Shown: positions 37,226 to 46,561 of the stretch, piece after piece
Layout of the letters: every line of letters starts with the position of its first letter
How positions within the stretch are numbered: position 1 is the first letter of the stretch
Source of the DNA: an uncultured Tateyamaria sp.
Lineage (GTDB): Bacteria > Pseudomonadota > Alphaproteobacteria > Rhodobacterales > Rhodobacteraceae
Direction: 5' to 3'
Length of the DNA: 64,000 bases
Assembly: GCF_947496075.1 (NCBI RefSeq)
Contig: NZ_CANMBJ010000001.1
Location: forward strand, 248,001-312,000
Program-made: the position numbers and the translations under genes
The notes under the pieces: model-generated
Told to the model about the DNA's origin: nothing
Databases searched by the model: none
Seen by the model: the letters and a program-made list of their open reading frames with translations, nothing else

Positions 37226-38955
37226 GCGGCTACCTCTTGGGTCCAAGGTTGCAGATCGACCGTGAACACCGCGCCGTCCGGGCCATTGTCGCCGTGGATT
37301 TCACCGCCAAAGCTTTGCACGATGCCGTATGAGATCGAGAGGCCCAGCCCCATCCCTTCGGATGCGCCGACCTCTTTGGTGGAATAGAACGGGTCGAACA
37401 CGCGGTCTGGCGTTTCGATGCCCGGGCCGGTGTCGGAGATGATGACCGAGGTGTCATGAATTTCGATGGTCAGCGCGCGCCTGCCGCGCCCCGCCATGGC
37501 GTCGACCGCATTCGAGATCAGGTTGACGAAGACCTGCCCCAGCCGCACCTCACCCCCCGACACCCAAACGGGTGCGTCGGGCAGGTTGAGCGTGAGTGTC
37601 ACATCCTCGTTCCGCATACGCGGCGTGGTCAGTTCCACAGCACTTTGCACCACCTGGGCAAGGTCCACGCGCAGCGCCGGTTCGCTTTCCTGCCGGGCAA
37701 AGGCGCGCAGGTTCTTGATGATGCGCCCCATGCGGCGGGCCATGTCGGCGATGCGGCCCAGATTGTCTTCGGCCCGGTCGGGTTTGTCGCGCTGCAGGAA
37801 GGCCTGCGCATTGTCGGCATAGGTCTGGATCGCCATGAGTGGTTGATTGAGTTCATGGCTGAGCCCCGCGCTCATCTGTCCCAGTGCACTCAGTTTGCCC
37901 GCCTGGACAAGGGCGGCCTGCGCCTGTGCGAGGGCGGCTTGCGCCTCTTCCCGCTCCTCGGCCTCGCGCCGGAGCTGGGTGTTGGTGTCGGACAGGGCGG
38001 CGGTGCGTTCAGCCACGCGTTGTTCCAGTTGCGCGTTCGCTTCGGCCAATGTGCGGCGCCGTTCCGTGGCAAGGAACAGCAGCGCGCCGAAGGCAAGGCA
38101 CAGCCCTGCCACCGCTGCGGCCTGTAGCGTCGCAAGGCGGCGGGCCGGGGCGACATCCACAAGCGCCTCGCCCGTCATGCCGATCACCGGCAAGGGTCGT
38201 ACAAGGTGCAGGGCGTTTTGCGGCAGGTACGGCCCCCACCCCAATTGCCAGACCTCATGCCGCCCCAGTTCGTAGCTGTCGAAAGGCAACGCCGGGCCAG
38301 TGGCCGGTTTCAGGCCCGGCCCCTCGTCCGCGCGTTGCCAATAGACGATTTCGGATCGATTGGTGATGAACACCCGGTCCCGCGCGTCGGTGAAAAACAC
38401 CGCAGGGTTGGAGCCGACCCAATCCCATTCGATCCCGGCAAGGTCCGCCGTCACAACCACGATTCCGGTGATCCGCGACCGGGCATCAAAGACGGGTGCT
38501 GCGTAAGCAAAGACGCGTGTGCCCTGGGCCGTGCGCCCATTGCCCCAGCCCAGCGCCCCTTGCGCCGCACGCGCCACCAGCGGCGCAATATCAAGACCCG
38601 GTTGATCGGAGCGCGCAGCGGCTAGCACGAGCCCCTCTGCATTCGTCAGGCGGATGTCTTGCGCTGCCGTTTTGTCTGCAATTTCAAGGAACAGCGCTTC
38701 GGCTTGGCTGACATCTTCCCCTGCAAGTGCCGCACTGACACGGGGATGATCCGCCACCAGCACTGCGAGTTCACGGTAGCGCTGGAGCTGCCCTGTCAGG
38801 CGGTCCGAGGCAAGCGCAAGATCCGATTGCCCCTGCCGGGCCAGTTGATCAAGCGCCTGGAAGTACCCGTAGCGCCACACGCCGGCGGCTGCCGCCGCAA
38901 CCAGCGCAACAAAGCCCAGCACCACGCTGATCCGTCTGAGGTATCCGTTTCCCAT
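37222..38955 (-). CDS. dctB: C4-dicarboxylate sensor histidine kinase
   Basis: Two TM segments flanking a periplasmic domain, GLSHELNQPLMAIQTYADNA H-box, LISNAVDAM N-box, ISDTGPGI, GMGLGLSIS; ATG 38955. Confidence 0.93.
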   Translation of the reverse strand: MGNGYLRRISVVLGFVALVAAAAAGVWRYGYFQALDQLARQGQSDLALASDRLTGQLQRYRELAVLVADHPRVSAALAGEDVSQAEALFLEIADKTAAQDIRLTNAEGLVLAAARSDQPGLDIAPLVARAAQGALGWGNGRTAQGTRVFAYAAPVFDARSRITGIVVVTADLAGIEWDWVGSNPAVFFTDARDRVFITNRSEIVYWQRADEGPGLKPATGPALPFDSYELGRHEVWQLGWGPYLPQNALHLVRPLPVIGMTGEALVDVAPARRLATLQAAAVAGLCLAFGALLFLATERRRTLAEANAQLEQRVAERTAALSDTNTQLRREAEEREEAQAALAQAQAALVQAGKLSALGQMSAGLSHELNQPLMAIQTYADNAQAFLQRDKPDRAEDNLGRIADMARRMGRIIKNLRAFARQESEPALRVDLAQVVQSAVELTTPRMRNEDVTLTLNLPDAPVWVSGGEVRLGQVFVNLISNAVDAMAGRGRRALTIEIHDTSVIISDTGPGIETPDRVFDPFYSTKEVGASEGMGLGLSISYGIVQSFGGEIHGDNGPDGAVFTVDLQPWTQEVAA

Positions 38956-39020
38956 GGCGGCCACCCTATCCGCGTGCGCAAAGGCTTGCCAAGGCGCGTC
39001 CGGCCTGAGACATCTGCCCC

Positions 39021-40187
39021 ATGTTGATCCAGTCCCCGCATGAGCCCGCTTTTGTTCAAGATCCGTATGCATTTTACGACCGTGCGCGGGCCGACGGCCC
39101 GGTGCTGTTCTGGCAGGACTACGGGATGCACGCGGCCTTTGACCATGCCACCGTGCATGCGCTTTTGCGCGACCGGCGTTTGGGCCGTGCTGTGCCGGGG
39201 CGCGGAGCCGCACCGGCCCATCTGACCGATTTCGATGCGGTGGAGCGCTATTCGCTGCTGGAGCTGGAGCCACCCGAGCACACCCGCTTGCGCCGGTTGG
39301 TCCTGCACGCGTTCACCTCGCGCCGGATTGCAGGTCTTGAGGGCGATATTCGCGCCATCTGTGCCGATTTGTTGGCGAGTTTGTCTGCGGGTCCGTTTGA
39401 TGTGATCCCCGCCTATTGCCAGCTTGTGCCCGTGCGCGTGATTGCGCGCCTGCTGGGTGTGCCGGAGGAGATGGGCCCGGACCTGTTGCGCTGGTCGTCC
39501 GCGATGGTGGCGATGTATCAGGCGGGACGTGATCGGGCGATTGAGGATGCGGCGAATGCAGCTGCTGCGGAGTTCTCTGCCTTTCTGCGCGGCTATATCG
39601 AGGAGCGACGGGACGATCCCCGCGATGACCTGATCACCGAGTTGATCGCGGCAGAGGAAGACGGCCAGACGCTGAGCCACGACGAGATGATCGGAACGTG
39701 TATCCTGCTGCTGAACGCAGGGCACGAGGCGACGGTGCATAGCTTGGGCAACGCCGTGAAGGCGCTGGTCGAGACCGGACAGACCGATGCACTGGCCCCG
39801 GGCCGCGTGGACAGGACGGTGGAAGAGGTCATGCGCTTCGACCCGCCGCTGCATATGTTCACACGGCACGTCTATGAACCCATCGAAGTGGGTGGGCACA
39901 GCCTTGGCCCCGGCGACGAGATCGCCCTAATGCTGGGGGCAGCGGGCCGCGACCCAGCCGTGTTCGACGCGCCTGAGCAGTTCAACCCGGCGCGGGTCAA
40001 GAACACCCATGTCGCCTTTGGCGGCGGACTGCATTTCTGCGTGGGCGCCCCGCTGGCCCGGCTCGAGATGCAAATCGCCCTGCCCATGTTGTTCGAAACG
40101 ATGCCAAACCTGCGCATTATCGAAGCCCCGAAATACGCAGACAGCTACCACTTCCACAAGCTGGACCAGCTGATCGTCGCAGCGTGA
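39021..40187 (+). CDS. cytochrome P450
   Basis: LLNAGHEATVHSLGN I-helix, EVMRFDPP ExxR-like, VAFGGGLHFCVGAPLARLE heme-Cys motif. Confidence 0.95.
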   Translation: MLIQSPHEPAFVQDPYAFYDRARADGPVLFWQDYGMHAAFDHATVHALLRDRRLGRAVPGRGAAPAHLTDFDAVERYSLLELEPPEHTRLRRLVLHAFTSRRIAGLEGDIRAICADLLASLSAGPFDVIPAYCQLVPVRVIARLLGVPEEMGPDLLRWSSAMVAMYQAGRDRAIEDAANAAAAEFSAFLRGYIEERRDDPRDDLITELIAAEEDGQTLSHDEMIGTCILLLNAGHEATVHSLGNAVKALVETGQTDALAPGRVDRTVEEVMRFDPPLHMFTRHVYEPIEVGGHSLGPGDEIALMLGAAGRDPAVFDAPEQFNPARVKNTHVAFGGGLHFCVGAPLARLEMQIALPMLFETMPNLRIIEAPKYADSYHFHKLDQLIVAA

Positions 40188-40259
40188 GTCGGGACCGGGT
40201 CAAGGATGGCCGGAGGCCACCGCCAGAGGCGGCTTGTCCTTGACGCGGGCGCGACTCAC
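40184..40259. repeat. long imperfect inverted repeat with nested hairpins
   Basis: Arms 40184-40206 and 40237-40259 match at 20 of 23 positions; inner ACCGCC-AGA-GGCGGC hairpin. Confidence 0.7.
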
Positions 40260-40433
40260 ATCACCCTTGATCAGGTCTGCTCAAGACGCAAAGCGCCTTA
40301 AGCGACCTCTCAGCAAAACTCCCAAACCTTTCAACCGCCACATCGCCGAAGGCAAAGCGTCGCGTCTCCACTGGCAGAATATGAAATGCGCGGTAGCGCA
40401 CATTTTTGAAGCACGCAGCGACGCGCGACTGGA

Positions 40434-40901
40434 TCACGTTTCCAAAGGGAGCATCGTGGTGGATTTGATCTCTTCCATTGACAAGAGCGCCGTGACGTTG
40501 TGCACCCGCACCTCGGAAATCAGCGCCTGATAAAACGCATCATAGGCACGTGCGTTTTTCACTCGCACCTTCAATATATAGTCGATGTCGCCCGCCAGCC
40601 GGTGTGCCTCCTGCACCTCCGGGCGCTCCTGAAGCGCGCGCAAGAACTTGGCTTGCCAGTCCGCCTCATGCTCGGACGTGCGGATCAGGACAAAAAAACA
40701 GGCCTCGAACCCCAGCGCCTCTGCATCCAGCACAACGGTCTGCTGACCGACCACGCCCGCATCGCGCAGCTTGCGAATCCGGTTCCAAACGGGGGTCTTC
40801 GAAGACCCCACGGCCTTGGCAATATCGTCCAGCGACTGGCTGGCATCACGCTGCAGCTCGGCCAGAATTTTGCGATCTACCTCATCGATGCGAACAGACA
40901 T
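40434..40901 (-). CDS. Lrp/AsnC family transcriptional regulator
   Basis: VDRKILAELQRDASQSLDDIAKAVGSSKTPVWNRIRKLRDAGVV HTH plus RAM domain; ATG 40901. Confidence 0.95.
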   Translation of the reverse strand: MSVRIDEVDRKILAELQRDASQSLDDIAKAVGSSKTPVWNRIRKLRDAGVVGQQTVVLDAEALGFEACFFVLIRTSEHEADWQAKFLRALQERPEVQEAHRLAGDIDYILKVRVKNARAYDAFYQALISEVRVHNVTALLSMEEIKSTTMLPLET

Positions 40902-41041
40902 TCCAAAGCGCTCCAAATCGGGAAACAGGTGTTCTGCACCTACACAGAGACAGAACAATCATCCTTATCTGCGCCGCTGTCTAGCAGAAAACCGGGATAA
41001 TTTCCTATATTGGGGGTCAGTTTTACGGGATCGAGGCCGAT

Positions 41042-42445
41042 ATGAACCATTTCCCCATCTTCCTGAACACCGCCGGACGGCGGATCGTGTTGTCAGGCGG
41101 CGGCGATGCGGCGCTGGCCAAGCTGCGGCTGCTGATGAAAACAGCGGCCCATATTACCGTCTTTGCACCAAACGCCGATAACCAGATCAAGGCATGGGCG
41201 ACGGATGACAAGCTGCGCCTGATCGACCGCGCCATGGAGCCCGGCGATGCGATGTGCGCCGCCCTCTTCTATGCCGCCGATGAAGATGAGGTGGAAGACA
41301 AGCGCACCGCGGCTATTGCCCACGCAGATGGCGCGCTGGTCAACATCGTTGATAACCTCGCCGACAGCCAGTTCATCACCCCTGCCATCGTGGACCGAGA
41401 TCCTGTCACAGTTGCCATCGGCACCGAAGGGGCCGCCCCCGTGCTCGCGCGTGCGATCAAGGCCGATCTGGAAGAACGCCTGCCCACGTCCCTCGGCACC
41501 CTTGCCCGTATCGGCAAGGCCTTCCGCAAGGCGGCAGACGCCCTGCCCTTTGGCCGTCCGCGTCGCGACTTCTGGCGCGACTATTACTTCAATGCCGGTC
41601 CCAAGGCGATGAGCGACGGCGAAGAGGCCATTCAACCGGCCCTCGATGGTCTTCTGGCGGATCATCTGATGCGCGACGCCCGCAAGGGTCACGTGGCCTT
41701 TGTTGGCGCAGGCCCGGGTGATCCGGAGTTGCTGACCCTAAAGGCCCGAAAAGCCTTGGATGAGGCAGACGTGGTGATCTACGACCGCCTAATTTCGAAG
41801 GAAATCCTGGAGCTTGCCCGCCGCGAGGCCACGATGATCGACGTGGGCAAAGAGGCCTTTGGCCCCTCGACCCCACAGGAGACCATCAACGATCTGATCG
41901 TGGAACATGGGCTGAAAGGTGCGCAGGTCGTGCGCCTGAAATCCGGTGACGCCACTGTCTTCGGTCGTCTGGATGAAGAGATCGAGGCGGTGACCGAGGC
42001 CGGTGTGGAGTATCACATCGTGCCGGGCATCACGGCGGCGTCCGCTGCTGTCGCCTCCATCGGTCAGTCGCTGACCCGCCGAGGCCGCAACTCCTCCGTC
42101 CGGTTCCTGACCGGCCACGACACCCGCGGCTTTGCCGATCACGATTGGAAGGCGTTGGCCCGCCCCGGTGAGGTAGCGGCCATCTACATGGGCAAGAAAT
42201 CGGCCCGTTTCATTCAAGGTCGCCTGATGATGCATGGCATTGATCCAGCCACGCCCGTGACCTTCGTGGAAAACGCGAGCCGCGCTGATCAGCAGGTCCT
42301 CTCCACCACGGTGGCCGAGATGGAACCGACCCTCACCGAGGCCGGTCTGGGTGGCCCTGCCCTGACCTTCATTGGCCTTGCCCCGCGTGCGGCCATCGCC
42401 GCCATTCCCGAGATCCCCATGCCCCACATGCAGGAGACGCACTGA
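41042..42445 (+). CDS. cysG: siroheme synthase (uroporphyrinogen-III C-methyltransferase / precorrin-2 dehydrogenase)
   Basis: N-terminal NAD-binding dehydrogenase domain; VGAGPGDPELLTLKARKALDEADVVIYDRL, GDATVFGR. Confidence 0.97.
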   Translation: MNHFPIFLNTAGRRIVLSGGGDAALAKLRLLMKTAAHITVFAPNADNQIKAWATDDKLRLIDRAMEPGDAMCAALFYAADEDEVEDKRTAAIAHADGALVNIVDNLADSQFITPAIVDRDPVTVAIGTEGAAPVLARAIKADLEERLPTSLGTLARIGKAFRKAADALPFGRPRRDFWRDYYFNAGPKAMSDGEEAIQPALDGLLADHLMRDARKGHVAFVGAGPGDPELLTLKARKALDEADVVIYDRLISKEILELARREATMIDVGKEAFGPSTPQETINDLIVEHGLKGAQVVRLKSGDATVFGRLDEEIEAVTEAGVEYHIVPGITAASAAVASIGQSLTRRGRNSSVRFLTGHDTRGFADHDWKALARPGEVAAIYMGKKSARFIQGRLMMHGIDPATPVTFVENASRADQQVLSTTVAEMEPTLTEAGLGGPALTFIGLAPRAAIAAIPEIPMPHMQETH

Positions 42446-42744
42446 TGCCCAAAGCGTTCACCCCCAAAGTTGTCACCGCCAACCACCTGCTGGCAGGCGA
42501 CGTGATATACCAAACCGCTGATGGCTGGACCCGTAAGCTGGAAGAAGCCGAAGTGCTGACCGATGAGGCTGATGCCGATCTGCGCCTCATCGAAGCCAGC
42601 CAACAGGTGGACGAAGTTGTCGGCGCCTATCTGGCCGATGTGGCGGTTGAGGACGGCGTGCCTGTCCCCACCCATTTCCGCGAAACCTTCCGGGCCACCG
42701 GCCCCAGCAACTACGCCCATGGCAAGCAAGTGGAGCTGTCCTGA
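42445..42744 (+). CDS. DUF2849 domain protein
   Basis: Small ORF nested between cysG and cysI with overlapping start/stop codons. Confidence 0.88.
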   Translation: MPKAFTPKVVTANHLLAGDVIYQTADGWTRKLEEAEVLTDEADADLRLIEASQQVDEVVGAYLADVAVEDGVPVPTHFRETFRATGPSNYAHGKQVELS

Positions 42745-44408
42745 TGTATAGCTATTCCGAGTTCGACACGGCCTTTCTGGCTGAACGAAACCGCCAGTTC
42801 CGCCAGCAGGTGGAGCGCCGCGTCTCGGGCGCACTGACCGAGGATGAGTTCAAGCCCCTGCGCCTGATGAACGGTCTGTACCTGCAGTTGCACGCCTACA
42901 TGCTGCGCGTTGCGATCCCCTATGGCACGCTCAACAGCGCCAAGATGCGCACGCTGGCCGAGATCGCGGAGCGCTGGGACAAGGGCTATGGCCACTTCAC
43001 CACCCGCCAGAACATCCAGTACAATTGGCCGGAGCTGAAGGACGTGCCCGATATGCTGGACGCGCTGGCCGAGGTGGGGATGCACGCCATCCAGACCTCC
43101 GGCAACACGATCCGCAACGTGACCGCTGACCACTTTGCCGGCGCCGCCGCGGACGAAATTGCCGACCCGCGCCCCGTGGCCGAGCTGATGCGTCAGTGGT
43201 CCACAGATCACCCTGAGTTCCAGTTCATGCCGCGCAAGTTCAAGATCGCGATCACCGGCAGCCCGAATGATCGCGCCGTGACCAAGGCCCATGACATCGG
43301 CATCCGCATGGTCGAGCGCGACGGCGCGCGCGGCTATGAGATCATTGTCGGTGGTGGCCTGGGCCGCACCCCGATGATCGGCAAGGTTATCAATGACTTC
43401 CTGCCCGAAGCGGACCTGCTGCCCTATCTTGAGGCCATCGTGTCCGTCTGGAACCAGATCGGCCGCCGCGACAACAAGTACAAGGCGCGGATCAAGATCA
43501 CCGTGCATGAACACGGTATTGATGAAATACGCCGCCTTGTGGACGAACGGTTCGAAGAGACACGTAAAACCTTCTCGGGCGTGGACGTGCAGATGCTGCG
43601 CGAGATCGAAGAACACTTCGCGGCCCCCGCCTTTATCACGAAGTCGGAGGCACCATTCAAAGACGCCTATCACAACGATCCCGTGTTCCGGTCATGGGCA
43701 GATACGAACCTGACGGCGCACAAGGCGGATGGGTACAAGATCGTGTCGATTTCGCTGAAGAAACATGGCGATACCCCCGGCGACGCCACGGCTGACCAAA
43801 TGCGCCTGATGGCGGACCTTGCCGAAGAGTTCGCCCATGACGAGCTGCGCATCAGCCACGAGCAAAACGTGATCCTGCCGCATGTGCATGTGTCCGACCT
43901 GCCCGCGATCCACGCGCGGCTGAAAGAAGCTGGCCTCGCCACGGCCAATATCGGTCTGATCAGCGACATCATCGCCTGCCCCGGTATGGATTATTGCGCG
44001 CTGGCCACCGCCCGCTCGATCCCGATTGCGCAAGAGATTGCGACCGCCTTTGACGATCTGAAACGCGAGCACGAGATCGGCGCGCTGAAAATCAAGATCT
44101 CGGGCTGCATCAACGCCTGTGGCCACCACCATGTGGGCCATATCGGCATTCTGGGTCTCGACCGTGCAGGTGTAGAGAACTACCAGATCACGCTGGGTGG
44201 CGATCATACCGAACAGGCCAAGGTTGGCGATCGCGTCGGCCCCGGTTTCTCGGCTGATGACGTTGTGCCAGCGGTTGAGCGGATCGTGGACACATATCTC
44301 GACCTGCGCACCGACGAGACCGAGGAGTTCATCGACACCTACCGTCGGACGGGCCTCGCCCCGTTCAAGGCGGCACTCTACCCCGAAACCAAGGTGGCTG
44401 CGGAGTAA
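42744..44408 (+). CDS. cysI: nitrite/sulfite reductase (siroheme/4Fe-4S)
   Basis: TTRQNIQYNWPEL, GMDYCALATARSIPIA, KISGCINACGHHHVGHIGILG. Confidence 0.95.
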   Translation: MYSYSEFDTAFLAERNRQFRQQVERRVSGALTEDEFKPLRLMNGLYLQLHAYMLRVAIPYGTLNSAKMRTLAEIAERWDKGYGHFTTRQNIQYNWPELKDVPDMLDALAEVGMHAIQTSGNTIRNVTADHFAGAAADEIADPRPVAELMRQWSTDHPEFQFMPRKFKIAITGSPNDRAVTKAHDIGIRMVERDGARGYEIIVGGGLGRTPMIGKVINDFLPEADLLPYLEAIVSVWNQIGRRDNKYKARIKITVHEHGIDEIRRLVDERFEETRKTFSGVDVQMLREIEEHFAAPAFITKSEAPFKDAYHNDPVFRSWADTNLTAHKADGYKIVSISLKKHGDTPGDATADQMRLMADLAEEFAHDELRISHEQNVILPHVHVSDLPAIHARLKEAGLATANIGLISDIIACPGMDYCALATARSIPIAQEIATAFDDLKREHEIGALKIKISGCINACGHHHVGHIGILGLDRAGVENYQITLGGDHTEQAKVGDRVGPGFSADDVVPAVERIVDTYLDLRTDETEEFIDTYRRTGLAPFKAALYPETKVAAE

Positions 44409-44414
44409 TATCCC

Positions 44415-45173
44415 ATGCTTCATCTTGCCCAGAAAACTTCCCCCGGAGGGCCGGTCCGCCCGGAAGCGCACGTGATGGTCAGCGCGCTCAATGCGCAACT
44501 GACCCATCACGGCGCCACGGATGTGCTGCGCGCGGCGTTCGAGGCGGTGCCTGACATCGCCTTGGTGTCCAGTTTCGGGGCGGAATCAGTTGTACTGCTG
44601 CACCTTGCGGCCATGGTGAAACGGGATGTGCCGGTGATTTTCATCGATACAGAGATGCTCTTTGTTGAAACACTGGTCTATCAACAGGACGTGGCGGAGC
44701 GGCTGCGATTGGAAAACGTAACCGTGATCCGGGCGGATAATATCGTTGCCCAGGACCCGGACGGAAACTTGCATCAGCGTGACACGGATGCGTGCTGTGC
44801 GTTACGCAAGACGGTGCCGCTGCAAAAAGCGCTCGCACCCTACAGCGGATGGATGACAGGCCGGAAACGGTATCAATCGGGAACGCGGGCGAAACTGGAG
44901 TTCTTTGAGGTCGAGGACGCTACGGGCCGGATCAAGGTGAATCCGCTGGCCCGCTGGGCACCCGAAGACGTGCGCGACTATATGGAAGAAAACCGCCTGC
45001 CCCGGCATCCGCTGGTGGCACAAGGATATCCCAGCATCGGTTGTGCGCCCTGCACGTCGCCGGTGGCAGAGGGCGAAGACCCGCGCGCAGGGCGTTGGCG
45101 GGATCAGGACAAGGACGAATGTGGCATCCATTTTGTCGATGGCAAACTGGTGCGCGTAGGAGAAAGCAAATGA
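44415..45173 (+). CDS. cysH: phosphoadenylyl-/adenylyl-sulfate reductase
   Basis: LVSSFGAESVVLLHLAA, CCALRKTVPL, GYPSIGCAPCTSPV; true start possibly ATG 44475. Confidence 0.95.
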   Translation: MLHLAQKTSPGGPVRPEAHVMVSALNAQLTHHGATDVLRAAFEAVPDIALVSSFGAESVVLLHLAAMVKRDVPVIFIDTEMLFVETLVYQQDVAERLRLENVTVIRADNIVAQDPDGNLHQRDTDACCALRKTVPLQKALAPYSGWMTGRKRYQSGTRAKLEFFEVEDATGRIKVNPLARWAPEDVRDYMEENRLPRHPLVAQGYPSIGCAPCTSPVAEGEDPRAGRWRDQDKDECGIHFVDGKLVRVGESK

Positions 45174-45580
45174 CAATTGTTGTAACGGATCAGGGCTTTG
45201 GGCCGGACACTTGGGATGGCGGCTATGCTCCGCTTGGCGAGGCTGCGAATGATGCGGCAGCGCTCGACGTACCAAGCGATGCAGACCCAGATCAGATCCC
45301 GCTGAATGCGGATATCATCCGCGTGGATTTCCCCAGCTTTGCCGATGGCCGCGGTTTCACCATTGCCCGGATGCTGCGCCTGCGCGGGTATCAGGGCCGT
45401 CTGCGCGCCAAGGGCCACGTGATTTCGGACCAATACGCCATGGCCCGCCGGTCAGGTTTTGACGAGGTTGAGATCAGCCAGGCCCTAGCCGCGCGCCAAC
45501 CCGAGGATCAGTGGCAGTTCCGCAGCGAGTGGCAAGCCCATGATTATCAGGCACGGCTGCGCGGTGCGTCCAACCACTAA
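45170..45580 (+). CDS. DUF934 family protein
   Basis: FADGRGFTIARMLRLRGYQGRLRAKGHVISDQYAMARRSGFDEVEI; ATGA overlap with cysH. Confidence 0.93.
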   Translation: MTIVVTDQGFGPDTWDGGYAPLGEAANDAAALDVPSDADPDQIPLNADIIRVDFPSFADGRGFTIARMLRLRGYQGRLRAKGHVISDQYAMARRSGFDEVEISQALAARQPEDQWQFRSEWQAHDYQARLRGASNH

Positions 45581-45690
45581 AGCCCCGTCATCTGACCCAG
45601 ATCAAGGCGCGCGACCTTTCGCGCACTTACCCAGCTACAAAATTCTTCCCAAATAGAGAGGCGCGGGTGTAAACCCGCGTTGACATATAC

Positions 45691-46542
45691 ATGACCGAGC
45701 AAACACCCGTGAACGAGACAACCGCCGTCAAGGCCACCCCGACCCTGCCCGATGCCCAGACGGTGACGGAGATCGAACACTACACCGATCGCCTGTTCCG
45801 CTTCCGGTGTACGCGCCCCGCATCCTTGCGCTTTCGCTCGGGCGAGTTTGTGATGATCGGCCTGATGGGTGACCCGCACCCCGAGACCGGCAAACAGAAG
45901 CCGCTTTTGCGCGCCTATTCCATCGCCTCTCCATCATGGGACGAGGAACTGGAGTTCTACTCGATCAAGGTACAGGACGGCCCGCTGACCTCGAAGCTGC
46001 AGCACATCCAGCCGGGCGACGAAATCATTCTGCGCCCCAAGCCCGTCGGCACGTTGGTGCATGACGCGCTGCTGCCCGGTAAGCGCATCTGGTTCTTTGC
46101 CACTGGCACCGGCTTTGCGCCTTTCGCGAGCCTGCTGCGCGAGCCGCAGACCTATGAGGATTATGACGAGGTCATCATCACCCACACCTGCCGCGAAGTG
46201 GGCGAGCTGACCTATGGCCGCGACCTGATCGAGAGCCTGAAGCACGATGAGTTGCTGAACGAGGTCATTGGCGAGGGCTTCTGGAAGAAGATCAAGTACT
46301 ACCCCACCACCACCCGCGAAGAGAGCCCCAAGATGGGCCGCATCACCGACCTGATGAAATCCGGTGAAGCCTTCAAGGATCTGGACGTCGAGCCGCTGAA
46401 CCCCGAAAGCGACCGCGCGATGATCTGCGGCAATCTGGCCTTCAACCTCGAACTTAAAGAGATGTTCGAGGAGTACGGGCTGGAAGAAGGCGCCAATTCC
46501 AAGCCGGCGCATTACGTGGTGGAAAAAGCGTTCCTCGACTGA
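45691..46542 (+). CDS. ferredoxin--NADP reductase
   Basis: RLFRFRCTRPASLRFRSGEFVMIGL, LLRAYSIASPSWDEELEFYSIKV, ATGTGFAPFASLLREP. Confidence 0.95.
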   Translation: MTEQTPVNETTAVKATPTLPDAQTVTEIEHYTDRLFRFRCTRPASLRFRSGEFVMIGLMGDPHPETGKQKPLLRAYSIASPSWDEELEFYSIKVQDGPLTSKLQHIQPGDEIILRPKPVGTLVHDALLPGKRIWFFATGTGFAPFASLLREPQTYEDYDEVIITHTCREVGELTYGRDLIESLKHDELLNEVIGEGFWKKIKYYPTTTREESPKMGRITDLMKSGEAFKDLDVEPLNPESDRAMICGNLAFNLELKEMFEEYGLEEGANSKPAHYVVEKAFLD

Positions 46543-46561
46543 CGCAAGTGCACCCTTTGAA

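Noticed and set aside
36275-37387. 370-aa plus-strand ORF opposite dctD/dctB
   Set aside because: Antisense shadow; the minus-strand regulator and kinase have clear motifs.
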